A stretch of DNA of 64,000 bases from Perkinsela sp. pyNocScin1 (GCA_964019655.1 CAXHTR010000002.1:1-64000); one strand, 5' to 3'. Shown: positions 1 to 11,090, counted from the first letter of the stretch. The notes: a model not told the origin generated them from the letters alone. A program made the numbers and translations.

Positions 1-449
1 AATCCGAGATTCTCGTATAGTCGCAGAGCACCTTTATTCTCTACTGGGGTTTCTAAAAAAGCGTAGCTGCATCCAGCTTTTTGCATTTCAACTAGAGTAC
101 GCTTTACAAGCTCTGTCCCAATGCCACAGTAGCGGTAAGTATTATCGACTGCAAGCATGGCTATGTACCCTCTCAAAGGTGAATCATCTGATTTGCGATC
201 TACTTTGCTGACGATACAAGCGACAATGCTACTGTTCTCCTTTTCGCTCGGATCGTATTTTTTGTTAGCGTCAGAACAAAGGAAGCATAGCTCTGGCCAC
301 TGTGTTAAGAAATAGCGGTAAGTGATAATGCTGTACGGCTCTGTCAGGTCACTAGAAATCAAACGAATGATGGAGGAAGTCTCTTCATCACTGGCAGAGT
401 ACGCTTTGTACTGAAGATCTCTTTTTACCAGGGTTTCTGCATCACTCAT
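1..449 (-). CDS. NAA30: N-alpha-acetyltransferase 30 (NatC catalytic subunit, Mak3), partial
   Basis: Reading the minus strand from an ATG at 449 gives 149 codons that run off the left edge, so the C-terminus is missing. The GNAT fold is recognisable: a LTEPYSIITYRYFLTQWP block near residues 35-52, RGYIAMLAVD at 93-102, the acetyl-CoA-binding RYCGIG at 106-111, and FLETPVEN at 131-138 followed by LRLYENLG. These blocks are the signature of the Naa30/Mak3 family. In NatC this enzyme acetylates the N-terminal Met of nascent chains beginning Met-Leu, Met-Ile or Met-Phe. The start is supported by a pyrimidine-rich stretch and AG three bases upstream on the minus strand. Confidence 0.9.
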   Translation of the reverse strand, partial: MSDAETLVKRDLQYKAYSASDEETSSIIRLISSDLTEPYSIITYRYFLTQWPELCFLCSDANKKYDPSEKENSSIVACIVSKVDRKSDDSPLRGYIAMLAVDNTYRYCGIGTELVKRTLVEMQKAGCSYAFLETPVENKGALRLYENLG

Positions 450-452
450 AGG

Positions 453-475
453 CTAAGATATTAATGAAGTGAAAA
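453..475 (-). promoter_or_regulatory. Probable trans-splice acceptor of NAA30
   Basis: On the minus strand a pyrimidine-rich stretch ending in TTAG lies three bases upstream of the NAA30 start codon. This is the form expected of a kinetoplastid spliced-leader acceptor, and it implies an almost absent gene-encoded 5' UTR. Confidence 0.5.
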
Positions 476-486
476 CATAAGTGTAT

Positions 487-729
487 TCAGGAATTTGCTA
501 ATGTATCGGACGAATTTCTTTTCAGTAACTTAGAGACTGCATACAGATGCACATGATCAATAACCTCTGTTGAAAAGGAAAAAATAGAACTGGATGTATA
601 TCCCATTATACTGAGCGACCAATTGAAAATTTTCTTATTAGACATTGTGCTTGATGGTTTCATTAAAAGCAGAACAGCTTTATCTATTCTTGAATCAAAG
701 AAATCTTCTGCTACGTTATGAATGTACAT
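487..729 (-). CDS. Small hypothetical protein upstream of NAA30
   Basis: An 80-codon ATG reading frame sits just upstream of NAA30 on the same strand, with 38 bases between its stop and the NAA30 start. That is tight, but the acceptor signal lies in the gap. The product is mixed and lightly amphipathic, with no motif I recognise. It could be a genuine small gene at the start of the leftward unit or a chance frame in the strand-switch region. Its position is the only support. Confidence 0.25.
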   Translation of the reverse strand: MYIHNVAEDFFDSRIDKAVLLLMKPSSTMSNKKIFNWSLSIMGYTSSSIFSFSTEVIDHVHLYAVSKLLKRNSSDTLANS

Positions 730-2715
730 TCGCGCATAGAGTATTGTATTCCGTTTATCATACTTCAGTTACCCAAAAGATGTAGCGCGAGGTTTCATAT
801 CGCTTAGAGTGGCTAGAGTCTGAATGTTATGAAGAGGCTTTATTTATTGACTCGTAAATCTCAGATTTCGGATGCACGTGGAATTAATGCGAAGAAAATT
901 TTACTTTGAAGTAAGGCCTTCAAATGTTTACATGCACGAAGTGTTAAGCCTGGATTTCATATGGTACGTCGTTAAAAAGTTCGCAGCCTCGGGGGAAGAC
1001 CCTTATCACATTGATTAATAAATTAAGAGAGTGGAGTACAGCGCCGCAGTAAATTTGAAATGCGCCGAAAGACATTTATGCCAACCGCAAAATCTTTTTC
1101 CACTAAGTCCATGCAGTACAGTCGCCCTTTATCACCATCTACCGCAATTTCAATTAATTCATGAGGGGACACGAGCTGAATCAACAGCTTTTCAGCTTGT
1201 GCGCGTTATGTCGACACGATTTGAAATTGCAATCATATTATTGTCGCATCGCACACTGCATTCAGCACTAAAAGAGCCGAGATCTGCTACACAAGTGCGA
1301 TATTTTATTTTCATCAAGAAAAGTGGTGATTTTTTTAATGCACGACTTCTGCTGAATAGGAACGACGACATGTCGGGCTCAAAAGTATGTCAATGCCTGC
1401 AATGTACGATGAGTTTACAAAAGGTTGCATGCGCATTAATCATCTCATTTACAATGATTATGAGAGTGATGAAATCCTCGAAAAAATTTACCTCATCTCT
1501 GTGATGCGGAGATTCACATGAAATTCCTCCGAGAGAAAATATGAATTGGTGTATCCTAGCTTCGTCTGAGTGCGTGCTCAAAGGTTCCCATGAATATCAA
1601 ACTTTCAGCGCTAGAAAGATTCCAGCAAAAAGTGGGATTAAAATAAAACTCAAGCGATGCATAAGAATCCGCGTTGACACTCTGCTAAGTAAGAAAAAAT
1701 TCCCACTGAGCTTCTTATTCTTATTTCAATCCGTGTGCGTCATTAGTAGAAAGCCCGAGTATTCAATTTAAATTGTCACAATCTAGATGCTTGTGAAGTT
1801 TCTAATGGTTCCGTAAGCTTTCATGCAATTTCTCTCGACATCTTATTCTCTCGATCCTCATTCAAGGGACAACGTGAATCAAGTGAGTACAGTTTTCATT
1901 CCACATACGCTAAGTTTAACAGGGTAGGAATTCAAGGTATATTTCAAGGGAACTTACGGGATAAGACTCGAAAGAATCCCGCGGGAGGAATATAATCTAT
2001 ATTCCCAGCTGTACTCCTTGTTGGCGACTCTTTAAGTCTATCTGCACAGGTCTTATGAGTGGTGATAAACTGTCATTTCAATAGAAATACGCATTTATTC
2101 CAACGCGTATGCCCACAAAGATAGCGCATTGTTTTTATTGGTTGTGCAACAGTCACACTATATTGAGCTACAGCAAGGGTTCACAAGCGCTTTAAAACGC
2201 CACTAGATATAATATACCAGGTGATTTGCTTCCCCGAATCCTGATGATACTGCCCCCTGAGGTTTGCAATGTGTGCTTGTTTACATGCACTTTTCAATTA
2301 GAGAATTATGATTAAGCCCAAACATTCGTTGAGTAAAAATCAAATTCACAAGCCCTAGAGGCTACAACGACACACGAAAATGAAGCGCCAGCAATTATAG
2401 AGAAGCTACAATCTTCCTCCATTTTTAGAGAGAAATAAGCCCATCAGTCTCAGAATGTGCCCATCTTAATGCAGGTTACAAGCTGTCCAAGCTAGCTAAT
2501 GTTTTCATGTCAGTATTAATCCAACTCGCAGCTCTAGCTCCTACCCGACGGAAGAAATATAAAAATTTGAGTGCTATGCACACAAGAATTACCCTCGTTA
2601 TCGTACTTATCCTGAAAATTAGTACCAGCAAGCAGCAGCGAAGCATGTCCGGTAAATTTCCTAGTTATTCCCTCAATTCCTACTTTTATTTTTCTAAGAG
2701 TTATCTTCAAAGACA

Positions 2716-5250
2716 ATGGTCAATTTTACAGTCGACGAAGTCCGTGAGATTATGGACCGCCCCACGCAGGTCCGTAACATGTCCGTCATTGCGCACGTCG
2801 ATCACGGTAAATCCACTCTCTCTGACTCTCTTGTTGCCGCAGCAGGTATTATCGCCGTGCAGAAAGCAGGAGACGAGCGCATCCTCGATACCCGTGAGGA
2901 TGAGAAGAACCGAGGTATTACTATTAAGTCCACGGCTATTTCCATGTACTACCACGTAACTAAGGAAGCCATCCCATCCCTTGATGACAAGGAGCGCGAC
3001 TACCTCGTCAATCTTATTGATTCACCCGGACACGTCGATTTCAGCTCTGAAGTCACTGCTGCCCTACGTGTTACTGACGGTGCCCTCGTCGTTGTTGACT
3101 GCGTAGAAGGTGTCTGTGTCCAGACCGAGACTGTCTTGCGTCAGGCCCTCGCTGAGCGTATCCGCCCAGTTGTGATGGTTAACAAAGTTGACCGCGCTCT
3201 CCTTGAGCTCCAGCTCGACCCAGAGGAAGCTTACCAGGGATTCTTCAAGACCCTACAGAACGTCAACGTCGTCATCGCCACGTACAACGACCCAGTCATG
3301 GGAGACCTCCAGGTCTACCCAGAGAAGGGAACTGTTGCCTTCGGAAGCGGTCTTATGGGCTGGGCATTCACTCTCCCGCAGTTCGCGAAGATGTACGCCG
3401 CTAAATTCGGTGTCCCGGAAGAGAAGATGCTTGAGCGCCTTTGGGGTGACACGTACTTCGACGCCAAGGGTAAGCGCTGGGTTAAGTCCGCTGATCAGAC
3501 CGAGGGTGGTGAGCGCCTGAAGCGCGCATTCTGCCAGTTCTGCCTCGACCCAATCTACCAGCTCTTCGACGCCGTTATGAACGAGAAGAAGGAGAAGGTC
3601 GACAAGATGCTCGTGTCTCTTAAGATTCACCTCTCCTCGCAGGAGCGCGAGCAGACGCCGAAGCGCATGCTCAAGACTGTCATGCAGAAGTTCCTTCCAG
3701 CCGCTGATGCCCTGCTTCAGATGATTGTCACGAAGCTCCCATCCCCAGCCAAGGCACAGAAGTACCGTGGTGAAATGCTTTACAACGGACCAACTGACGA
3801 CAAGTACTGCCAGTCCATCCGCGACTGCAACCCGAACGGACCGCTTGTTCTGTACATCAGCAAGATGGTGCCGACAGCTGACAAAGGCCGCTTCTTCGCT
3901 TTCGGCCGTGTCTTCTCAGGCAAAGTCCGCACCGGCCAGAAGTGCCGTATCATGGGCCCGAACTACGTCCAGGGCAGCAAGAAGGACCTCTACGAGAAGA
4001 AGGCTATCCAGCGCACTGTGCTCATGATGGGACGCTACCAGGAGTCGATTGAAGACATCCCGTGCGGTAACGTCGTCGGTCTCGTCGGCGTTGACCAGTT
4101 CATCGTCAAGACCGCGACCATCACCGACGAGGAGGAGGATGGCTGCCACGCTCTCAAGGACATGAAATACAGCGTTTCCCCCGTCGTGCGTGTCGCCGTC
4201 GAGGCTACGGACGCCGCCGACCTTCCCAAGCTCGTCGAGGGTCTCAAGCGCCTCGCCAAGTCCGACCCACTCGTGCAGTGCAGCATCGAGGAGTCTGGTG
4301 AGCACATCATCGCTGGTGCCGGAGAGCTCCACCTTGAGATCTGCCTCAAGGATCTCCAGGAGGACTTCATGAACGGTGCCAAGCTCAAGATCTCTGAGCC
4401 AGTCGTCTCCTACCGTGAGACCGTCACGCAGGTCAGTGAGCAGTGCCTCTCCAAGAGTCCCAACAAGCACAACCGTCTCTTCTGCAAGGGTCTCCCACTC
4501 ACCGAAGAGCTCTGCGTCGACATCGAGGACGGCAAGGCCGGAGCCGATACCGACTTCAAGATCCGCGGCAAGCTCCTCGTCGACAAATACGACTGGGACG
4601 CCACTGACTCGCGCAAGATCTGGTGCTATGGACCAGACGGCCGCGGCCCGAACATCGTCGTCGATGCCACCAAGGGTATCCAGAACATGCTCGAGCTCAA
4701 GGACTCGTTCACCGCCGCGTGGCAGTGGGCGACGAAAGAGGGTGTCATGTGCGGCGAGAACATGCGTGGTGTGCGCATCAACATCGAGGATATCACGATG
4801 CACGCCGACGCCATCCACCGTGGTGGTGGTCAGATCATCCCGACGGCCCGCCGTGTCTTCTACGCGTGCTGCCTCTCCGCCGAGCCACGTCTCATGGAGC
4901 CCGTCTTCTTGCTCGACATCCAGACCATCGAGAACGCGATGGGAGGCATCTACGGCGTCCTCAACCGCCGCCGTGGTGTCATGATCGGCGAGGAGAACCG
5001 CCCAGGCACGCCAATCTACAACGTCAAGGCGTATCTGCCAGTCTCTGAGTCCTTCGGCCTCACCGCCGACCTCCGCGCGAACACCGCCGGTCAGGCCTTC
5101 CCGCAGTGCTGCTTCGACCACTGGGAGATCTACCCAGGCAACCCGCTCGACGCCACCTCAATGGCTGGACAGACCGCCTGCAACATCCGCAAGCGAAAGG
5201 GACTCAAGCAGGAAATCCCAGCTATCAGCGAGTACATGGACAAACTCTAA
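2716..5250 (+). CDS. EEF2: Elongation factor 2
   Basis: An 844-residue translational GTPase that moves peptidyl-tRNA and mRNA through the ribosome. It is near the usual kinetoplastid EF2 length and collinear throughout. Visible motifs are the P-loop AHVDHGKS near residue 26, the switch region [18 protein letters not shown], and NKVD. In the C-terminal part, the loop around His701 (AIHRGGGQ) carries the histidine normally converted to diphthamide. The position equivalent to the mammalian inhibitory Thr56 is Leu (ILDTR), as in other kinetoplastids, so that kinase site is absent. The gene is GC-rich with strong codon bias, as expected for a highly expressed gene. It is the first convincing gene of the plus-strand unit. 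Confidence 0.98.
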   Translation: MVNFTVDEVREIMDRPTQVRNMSVIAHVDHGKSTLSDSLVAAAGIIAVQKAGDERILDTREDEKNRGITIKSTAISMYYHVTKEAIPSLDDKERDYLVNLIDSPGHVDFSSEVTAALRVTDGALVVVDCVEGVCVQTETVLRQALAERIRPVVMVNKVDRALLELQLDPEEAYQGFFKTLQNVNVVIATYNDPVMGDLQVYPEKGTVAFGSGLMGWAFTLPQFAKMYAAKFGVPEEKMLERLWGDTYFDAKGKRWVKSADQTEGGERLKRAFCQFCLDPIYQLFDAVMNEKKEKVDKMLVSLKIHLSSQEREQTPKRMLKTVMQKFLPAADALLQMIVTKLPSPAKAQKYRGEMLYNGPTDDKYCQSIRDCNPNGPLVLYISKMVPTADKGRFFAFGRVFSGKVRTGQKCRIMGPNYVQGSKKDLYEKKAIQRTVLMMGRYQESIEDIPCGNVVGLVGVDQFIVKTATITDEEEDGCHALKDMKYSVSPVVRVAVEATDAADLPKLVEGLKRLAKSDPLVQCSIEESGEHIIAGAGELHLEICLKDLQEDFMNGAKLKISEPVVSYRETVTQVSEQCLSKSPNKHNRLFCKGLPLTEELCVDIEDGKAGADTDFKIRGKLLVDKYDWDATDSRKIWCYGPDGRGPNIVVDATKGIQNMLELKDSFTAAWQWATKEGVMCGENMRGVRINIEDITMHADAIHRGGGQIIPTARRVFYACCLSAEPRLMEPVFLLDIQTIENAMGGIYGVLNRRRGVMIGEENRPGTPIYNVKAYLPVSESFGLTADLRANTAGQAFPQCCFDHWEIYPGNPLDATSMAGQTACNIRKRKGLKQEIPAISEYMDKL

Positions 5251-5366
5251 ATTAGTGCACTTGAGCTGACAAATTGATAAAGCTTGATATCATAGAAGAT
5301 TGATGCGAGAGTTGGCTTTCAGCGTGTTTCCCTCAAATTTTTTATTTGTAACTTTTTAATCTCAGA

Positions 5367-6569
5367 ATGCATCGCAAAGTCTTGGCACAAGTGCAGCCAA
5401 AGGGAACTTTCCTGTCCGTCGCATCTCGCGCACAGTCACGCCGTGGACCACCGACCCGTGGATTCGAAAGCATGGGCGGGGCATCGCGCAACCCATATGA
5501 GGACATGCGTCAGCCACAGGGCCGCGCGAATCAGGAGTTTTTTGATCCACGTGCCCGAGGTGGTGGCATGCCCCCAGGTGGAGACCCACGCTTCGGTGGT
5601 ATGAATGCTAACAGCCAGGTCCCACGCGGAATGCCAGAGCAGATGATGCCAAGAGGTACGCAGCGCGAGGCGCCGCAGGAGATGCGCGAGCACGCGGCCC
5701 CTCAGGGCAAACCAGAGGAAAGACCACCGATCGTCAAGCCAGGCCCACCAAAATTTCTGAAGTTAGACAATTTGCCAGAGAGCTTCCAGACGAGTGACGT
5801 GGCAGCTGCGGCGTACGACGGTATCGTCAAAATCAAGCTGAGCCGAGGCACTCGCAATATGCTCAACACGGATATTCTGCGTGAGCTTGTCAGCTGGGTC
5901 CACTATCTGGGTAACGAAGAAGCAGTCAAGGCTATAATTCTCTCTTCTGATGCTTCGACTGAGAAGGAACCTGTCTTCTCACATGGCCTCGATATCAATG
6001 AGTTTATTGCCCCGCAAAAGGAACGCTTTGAGGCCTATTGGAATCTTGTGCAGGAGGCATGGATGCTGATGACATCCTTCCCGAAGATCCTCGTTGCAGA
6101 TATTAACGGCAGTGCCATTTCTGGTGGATGCATGCTGGCAATGGCCTGTGATTACCGTGTCATGTACAAATCAGAAAAGAGTCAGATCGGATTTAATGAA
6201 GTTAGCAACGGTCTCGTTGTTCCGCCATGGCTGATCAGCCACTTCGCTTATCTTGTGGGTAACCGCAAGAGTGAGCGCATTCTGCAAACTGGAAAGCTTT
6301 TGAGCGCGACTGAAGCCTTAGAGGTAGGCCTTGTCGATGAGGTTGTGGAGTCATTCGCTGCTGGTCAAGAAGCCGCTGAGAAGGCTGTACACGACCTTCT
6401 CAAGTCCCCAGACCAGGGCCGCTGGATGGTCAAGGACATGTCACGCCGTGAACTTTTCCGATTCTTGAGTGAGGAGGATGACCGTCGCTATGATATCGAG
6501 TTTTTCTCGAAGTTTGTTCAGCACCCAGAGGTCCAGCAGATTCTCGAAAAGCAGGAGGGTAAGAAGTAA
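5367..6569 (+). CDS. Delta3,Delta2-enoyl-CoA isomerase-like protein (crotonase superfamily)
   Basis: A 400-residue protein. Residues from about 130 to the end form a crotonase domain closest to mitochondrial 3,2-trans-enoyl-CoA isomerase. The oxyanion-hole regions are FSHGLDINEF and NGSAISGGCM. Glu278 in IGFNEV occupies the position of the catalytic glutamate of that isomerase family. The enzyme family shifts double bonds during beta-oxidation of unsaturated fatty acids. The N-terminus is basic and free of early acidic residues, consistent with a mitochondrial presequence. Residues of about 35-120 form an unusual low-complexity segment rich in Gly, Met, Arg, Pro and Gln. The ATG lies one base after a CTCAG acceptor. 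A hydratase activity cannot be excluded. Confidence 0.85.
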   Translation: MHRKVLAQVQPKGTFLSVASRAQSRRGPPTRGFESMGGASRNPYEDMRQPQGRANQEFFDPRARGGGMPPGGDPRFGGMNANSQVPRGMPEQMMPRGTQREAPQEMREHAAPQGKPEERPPIVKPGPPKFLKLDNLPESFQTSDVAAAAYDGIVKIKLSRGTRNMLNTDILRELVSWVHYLGNEEAVKAIILSSDASTEKEPVFSHGLDINEFIAPQKERFEAYWNLVQEAWMLMTSFPKILVADINGSAISGGCMLAMACDYRVMYKSEKSQIGFNEVSNGLVVPPWLISHFAYLVGNRKSERILQTGKLLSATEALEVGLVDEVVESFAAGQEAAEKAVHDLLKSPDQGRWMVKDMSRRELFRFLSEEDDRRYDIEFFSKFVQHPEVQQILEKQEGKK

Positions 6570-6979
6570 GCCTCGGTGCATAGAGCGATAAAATATCATT
6601 GCATTATTCATGAATTCGTGTGTAGTAAATACTGCATAGTATGAAGTGGAAACAATTAATCTTGAGACTAGTGTTTTCTTTTATTACTACTAGTATGCGC
6701 CCATGATGACTGTAAGCTACTTGAATACTAGGACACAAGAGTTCTTTAATTAACTTGCTTTTATTAACTTTGCTTTCCTCCAGCACTGATATAAGTAAAC
6801 TAGGTGATTTTTCTCGAGCTGCATATCTTGTAATAATTCGAGTAATTCTTATTCCATGAGAAAGTATGCTAAGTAGCTAACGCAGTGAGAATTATGTCTA
6901 GATCACGCCGCAGCCCCGTCGTTGATTTTCTCCAGCTGCAATAATATTTTCCTCCTAGATTTACTTCTAAAACACCACA
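6570..6979 (+). other. Intergenic spacer with uL2 splice signal
   Basis: About 410 AT-rich bases between the isomerase and uL2 genes with no credible gene. A pyrimidine-rich stretch ending in TTTTCCTCCTAG lies near 6945-6958, about 20 bases before the uL2 start, and is a likely trans-splice acceptor. Confidence 0.5.
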
Positions 6980-7759
6980 ATGGGTAAAGTCACTCTCGCA
7001 CAGCGACGTGGTAAGGGATCCGTCTTCAAGTCACACGTTCACAAGCGCGTCGGAGCCGCCAAGCTCCGCAAGCTCGACTTCCATGAGCGCAAGGGCTATA
7101 TCCGCGGTGTCGTCAGGGAGATCATCCACGACCCAGGCCGTGGTGCCCCACTCGCCCGCGTTGAGTTCCGCCACCCATACCGCCTGAAGCGCGTTGTTGA
7201 GACTATGATCGCCACCGAGGGCATGTACACCGGCCAGTACGTCTACTGCGGCAAGAAGGCCGATCTCGCCATCGGCAACACCATCCCAGTCGGCAACATG
7301 CCTGAGGGTTGCGTCGTTTCCTCCATCGAGTCCAAGCTCGGTGACCGAGGCACGCTCGTCAAGGCCAGCGGCAACTACGGTCTCATCATCTCGCACAACC
7401 CAGACACCGGCAAGACCCGCATCAAGCTCCCATCCGGTCAGAAGAAGTCCATCGTCTCCTCATGCCGTGCAACCATCGGTATCGTCGCCGGCGGCGGCCG
7501 TGTCGAGAAGCCAGTCCTCAAGGCAGGTAACTCCCACTGGCGCTTCCGCGGCAAGCGCAACAACTGGCCACACGTTCGTGGTGTCGCTCGTAACCCAGTC
7601 GAGCATCCACACGGAGGTGGTAACCACCAGCACATTGGTCACCCAAGCACTGTTTCTCGTCACTGCCCACCAGGACAGAAGATTGGTCTTATTGCTGCCC
7701 GCCGCACTGGTCGCGTCCGTGGTGGTAAGGTTGTCCGTGGTGCTCAGAAGGAAGAGTAA
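6980..7759 (+). CDS. RPL8: 60S ribosomal protein L8 (uL2)
   Basis: A 259-residue protein collinear with eukaryotic uL2 from [16 protein letters not shown] to the basic tail. The strongly conserved C-terminal block [27 protein letters not shown] is intact. In the ribosome this loop sits near the peptidyl transferase centre. The His-rich segment includes the residue that is hydroxylated in animals. The length matches the family. Codon bias is strong, and the neighbour downstream is uS3, so this is a housekeeping segment of the unit. Confidence 0.97.
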   Translation: MGKVTLAQRRGKGSVFKSHVHKRVGAAKLRKLDFHERKGYIRGVVREIIHDPGRGAPLARVEFRHPYRLKRVVETMIATEGMYTGQYVYCGKKADLAIGNTIPVGNMPEGCVVSSIESKLGDRGTLVKASGNYGLIISHNPDTGKTRIKLPSGQKKSIVSSCRATIGIVAGGGRVEKPVLKAGNSHWRFRGKRNNWPHVRGVARNPVEHPHGGGNHQHIGHPSTVSRHCPPGQKIGLIAARRTGRVRGGKVVRGAQKEE

Positions 7760-7844
7760 ACGAGACGCTTTAGTCATTCGAATATGAGTAATTAGAGAAT
7801 ACTTCACCTCTCTCAATTCCTTTTGTCTTTGGGCATCGTACGTT

Positions 7845-7875
7845 GCTCTTTCAGTTCTTACCTCTACTTCACTAG
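7845..7875 (+). promoter_or_regulatory. Probable trans-splice acceptor of uS3
   Basis: A pyrimidine-rich tract ends in CACTAG one base before the uS3 ATG. It decides between the ATG at 7877 and an 18-codon upstream extension that has no ATG. Confidence 0.55.
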
Positions 7876-7876
7876 A

Positions 7877-8503
7877 ATGGGCCAGTTGAGCAAGAAGAAG
7901 AAGTTTGTCGCCGACGGTGTTTTCGCAGCAGAGCTCAATGAGATGCTGAAGCGCCAGCTCGCCGAGTTCGGCTACTGCGGCATGGACCACCGCGTCACCC
8001 CACAGAAGACAGAGATCTACATCCGCGCCACGCGCACCCAGGACGTCGCTGGACCGAAGAACCAGCGCCTCCGCCAGCTCACCACGCTCGTCCAGCAGCG
8101 ATTTGGCTTCCCAGAGGGCGGTGTCGTCCTCTACACTGACAAGGTCGCCCGCAAAGGTCTCAGCGCGGCGGCTCAGGCAATGTCGCTCAAATACAAGCTC
8201 CTCGGCCAGGTTGCTGTCCGCAAGGCATGCTACAACATCCTCCGCTTCGCGATGGAGGCTGGTGCACAGGGTATTGAAATCATCGTCAAGGGTAAGGTCC
8301 GCCAGCAGCGCGCCAAGGCGATGAAGTTCCGCCAGGGCTACATGGTCAAGAGCGGTGACGGCTCATGCATCGACGTCTGCAAGCAGTCTGTCCTCGTCAA
8401 GCAGGGCATTCTCGGTATTAAGGTCTCCATCATGCTTCCACCAGGTGAGAATGGCGCCGCTGCACAGCCAGACAAGTTCGAGATCCCAGAGGTCAAGGCA
8501 TGA
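7877..8503 (+). CDS. RPS3: 40S ribosomal protein S3 (uS3)
   Basis: A 208-residue small-subunit protein with the N-terminal KH domain ([19 protein letters not shown]) and the uS3 C-terminal domain ([19 protein letters not shown], then [13 protein letters not shown]). uS3 lines the mRNA entry channel. The ATG at 7877 is chosen because the family begins MGxLSKK and a splice AG lies one base upstream. In-frame codons further upstream lack an ATG. The protein is somewhat shorter than animal uS3, as in other kinetoplastids, with a short C-terminal tail. Confidence 0.96.
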   Translation: MGQLSKKKKFVADGVFAAELNEMLKRQLAEFGYCGMDHRVTPQKTEIYIRATRTQDVAGPKNQRLRQLTTLVQQRFGFPEGGVVLYTDKVARKGLSAAAQAMSLKYKLLGQVAVRKACYNILRFAMEAGAQGIEIIVKGKVRQQRAKAMKFRQGYMVKSGDGSCIDVCKQSVLVKQGILGIKVSIMLPPGENGAAAQPDKFEIPEVKA

Positions 8504-8756
8504 AATGAACACACATAGCTCATTCATCAAGTAAAATTCTTCTAATAGAAATATACCAAAGGAAGAAAGCAGTACCTAAGGAAAGAGCTTTGGTAATTCT
8601 AGTAAATTTTTCTATTTCTATTAAGATTAGTAATGTTACAGCTCGGAACCTTCTTTTTAGCAGATATTACGAAGCTTTTGTAGTATATTCAACTACGCAC
8701 ACACGAGATGGCAATTATAAGTATTTTACGAGCTTAGTTTAGTGTTTAGAGCTAAA

Positions 8757-11090
8757 ATGGTCCAATATGCAGAGAACCTTGCGCGAGAGCAAAAAACACT
8801 CGTGGAGACCGATGGGCATGTGTTCATTAGAGCAAGAGCTGACGCAATGAGCGGGAACTTAGCATTTTCCTGTTTCCGTTACACTGTGGAGGGTGAGAAA
8901 CCACTTCTCGGCGAACTTGCCGGAGTTGCTGTCATAACGTGCGACTGCGGTGTGCTGTGGACGAGCGCGCGGCACGCAACGTATGCTGCGAAGGTGCTCG
9001 AAGACTCGCCCTGGCGTGTACGTGTGCAGGCGACGCCGGGACCGATGGGTCTCATCCAGGACATCATATCCTGGCTCAAAGCGAATAGGTGTGGTGAGCT
9101 GCAGGAGTCTCCATCACTACGGGACACTCAAACCCTCAATGTGCAGCTCGATGCGGATCGTACACCAGCACAGATTGCCCTCGCATTTCAAGACACAGGA
9201 TTTATGAAGGTTTTTCCATTTAATGCGAAGCTCCCTGCCAGTGCAACCTCTCGAAAAAAGCAAAAAATAAGTAAATCCAAGCGCGGTTCAAAAGATGTCT
9301 CGCCATTCCTCTCTGGCATGACTAACGCGTCTGTTGTCGAGAAAGCGCGGAGCGTCACATCTGCCCTTGACGCCCATGGACTATCCGGGTACTACATGAG
9401 CAACTCGGATGATGTCGCATGGCTGCTGAATGTCCGCGGTGACGACTTTAGCAAACATTTTCGCTCATTTCCGTCCGCCGCAGTGTTTGCGAGCTATCAG
9501 CTCCAGAAGGACCCCCTCGGGCCACCTGGTTGGCACATTGCTGTGTTCAGTGACGTCGATCCAGCGATGCGTGGCGATGAGGATAATCAGCTCTGGGAAA
9601 CCTTTCCCGTGCCATACTACAGGGCACTGCAACTGTCCAACACGATGTACCTCGAACTCTTGCCCCTAGACGGGATGGAAGCATATTTGCAGAATGAGAG
9701 TTATGTAAGACAGTATGTAAGCAAGAGGCCGTTTGCTTATGGCACCGAGACCAGCATGCGTATATACGCAGCACTCTCAAGTGCACTGCAATTGCGATTT
9801 AAAGAAGCTCCCTCGCTCGAAGGCGACTTGACCACAAAAGTTTTTAATAGAGATGAGCATCTTGTGTGCCTGCCGTCAGTCGCGACGTACCAACGCAATA
9901 GAAAGAGCCCGTTAGAGATCGACGGCTTCTACCATTGCCATATTAAGCATAGCGTCGCCCTTGTCAAGTTTTTTACGTGGCTGGAAGATCATCGAGAGAA
10001 GGAATGTAAGATAGATCAAAAGCTGCGCCAATTTATGGCCGCTAGCGATATATGCGCAGCTGTCGATACCGTTGCAGCTTCCGGGAGAAATACAGGCACA
10101 ATGGATCACCAGGTGAAGTGCACTGCGAAGGATACTGCATACTGCGAATGCAATAGAGTTACGCGGGACTCAGGACTCTTCATGCTTCGCTGCGGTAGCC
10201 ACTACGAAACTGGAACAACTGCAATTACTCGAACGATGTATTTCGGCTCAGGCAAGCCTACCATCGATGCGCGCAGAGCGTACACTAGCGCACTGAAAGG
10301 GCTCATCAGTGTCTTTCAAACAAGATACCTTGCGAGTGAAGCGCACGCAGCGAGTGGGCTCCTGGACGCAGAAGCCCGAAGACCCTTTTGGGCGAACAAT
10401 ACCGATTATCACCATCGTACCGGCCATGGGGTCGGAAACAGCCTCGCAGCTGACGAGGCACCCATGGGCATAGGGCAGGATCGCCCGGCTGCCATCCCGG
10501 CTTCTATTCCGCCAACGTTTCACAATTTCTATAAAACGTACAGTGATACTTCACTGACGCCTGGTGTCATACTCACAGTCGCACCAGGGTACTTTCTCCC
10601 GGGTAAATTCGGCGTCTGTGTCGAAAATGTTGGCTATATCTCCCAGGTTGACCAGTATGGTTCCCTCACAGATGCTGCAGACCAACTTCGGAATGCTGAG
10701 CGTGCATATGACTTTTTAGAAAGTTTACGATCCATGATAGGCAAGGGCCAAGTAAAAGCCAATCGAAGTAAGAAATCAAGTAAAGCTTTGTCAGACACCG
10801 AAGAAGAAGAAATGGGTCCGTCTGGTGAGACACAGTCGGCAGAGGAAGCCGAAATGGCTGCGCAGGATGCCAAGAAGGCGCTGTACCAGCTGCGGACACT
10901 CACCATTTTCCCATTCTGCCGAAAGCTTGTCGATTGCTCGATGCTCACAAAGGATGAGAAGCTCTGGCTTATGGGCTATCACGAAGAAGCGGAAGAAACG
11001 CTCAGCCGCTACTTGGTAGGACCAAAGTTTGAGGCAGAGCGGCAATGGCTCAAGAATGCCTGCGAAGGCTTTCGCGGTGAAAATCTGTAA
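8757..11090 (+). CDS. Aminopeptidase P-like M24 pseudopeptidase, copy 1 (three-domain)
   Basis: A 777-residue protein with the layout of cytosolic Xaa-Pro aminopeptidase: two creatinase-type N-terminal domains, an M24 pita-bread domain, and the C-terminal element seen as PFCRKLVDCSMLTKDEKLWL. The family uses five metal ligands (Asp, Asp, His, Glu, Glu). Here the first Asp is Arg478 (LRCGSHY), the second is Ala489 (GTTAIT), and the first Glu is Ala609 (VAPGYF). His557 (GHGVG) and Glu623 (VENV) remain. Peptidase activity is therefore unlikely. An acidic, Lys-rich insert lies near residues 665-705. This is the first of four tandem copies. The start is the first ATG; an upstream GTG in the same frame was rejected. 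Confidence 0.85.
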   Translation: MVQYAENLAREQKTLVETDGHVFIRARADAMSGNLAFSCFRYTVEGEKPLLGELAGVAVITCDCGVLWTSARHATYAAKVLEDSPWRVRVQATPGPMGLIQDIISWLKANRCGELQESPSLRDTQTLNVQLDADRTPAQIALAFQDTGFMKVFPFNAKLPASATSRKKQKISKSKRGSKDVSPFLSGMTNASVVEKARSVTSALDAHGLSGYYMSNSDDVAWLLNVRGDDFSKHFRSFPSAAVFASYQLQKDPLGPPGWHIAVFSDVDPAMRGDEDNQLWETFPVPYYRALQLSNTMYLELLPLDGMEAYLQNESYVRQYVSKRPFAYGTETSMRIYAALSSALQLRFKEAPSLEGDLTTKVFNRDEHLVCLPSVATYQRNRKSPLEIDGFYHCHIKHSVALVKFFTWLEDHREKECKIDQKLRQFMAASDICAAVDTVAASGRNTGTMDHQVKCTAKDTAYCECNRVTRDSGLFMLRCGSHYETGTTAITRTMYFGSGKPTIDARRAYTSALKGLISVFQTRYLASEAHAASGLLDAEARRPFWANNTDYHHRTGHGVGNSLAADEAPMGIGQDRPAAIPASIPPTFHNFYKTYSDTSLTPGVILTVAPGYFLPGKFGVCVENVGYISQVDQYGSLTDAADQLRNAERAYDFLESLRSMIGKGQVKANRSKKSSKALSDTEEEEMGPSGETQSAEEAEMAAQDAKKALYQLRTLTIFPFCRKLVDCSMLTKDEKLWLMGYHEEAEETLSRYLVGPKFEAERQWLKNACEGFRGENL

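Larger units (their letters stand above)
450..2715. other. Divergent strand-switch region
   Basis: NAA30 points left and EF2 points right, leaving about 2.3 kb without a convincing gene apart from the possible 80-codon frame at 487-729. The sequence is AT-rich with many stops on both strands. In kinetoplastids, divergent switches are the usual sites where RNA polymerase II starts both flanking polycistronic units. That role is inferred from gene orientation. I saw no tRNA, rRNA or repeat here. Before EF2 there is a strong pyrimidine tract at about 2658-2698. Confidence 0.6.

Noticed and set aside
1031-1504. 157-codon plus-strand frame in the divergent switch region
   Set aside because: It begins with GTG, has no splice signal I trust, and its product is unlike a folded protein; overlapping frames of similar quality occur on the other strand.
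3916-5121. 401-codon minus-strand frame opposite EF2
   Set aside because: Antisense shadow created by the strong codon bias of EF2; its composition mirrors the EF2 codons.
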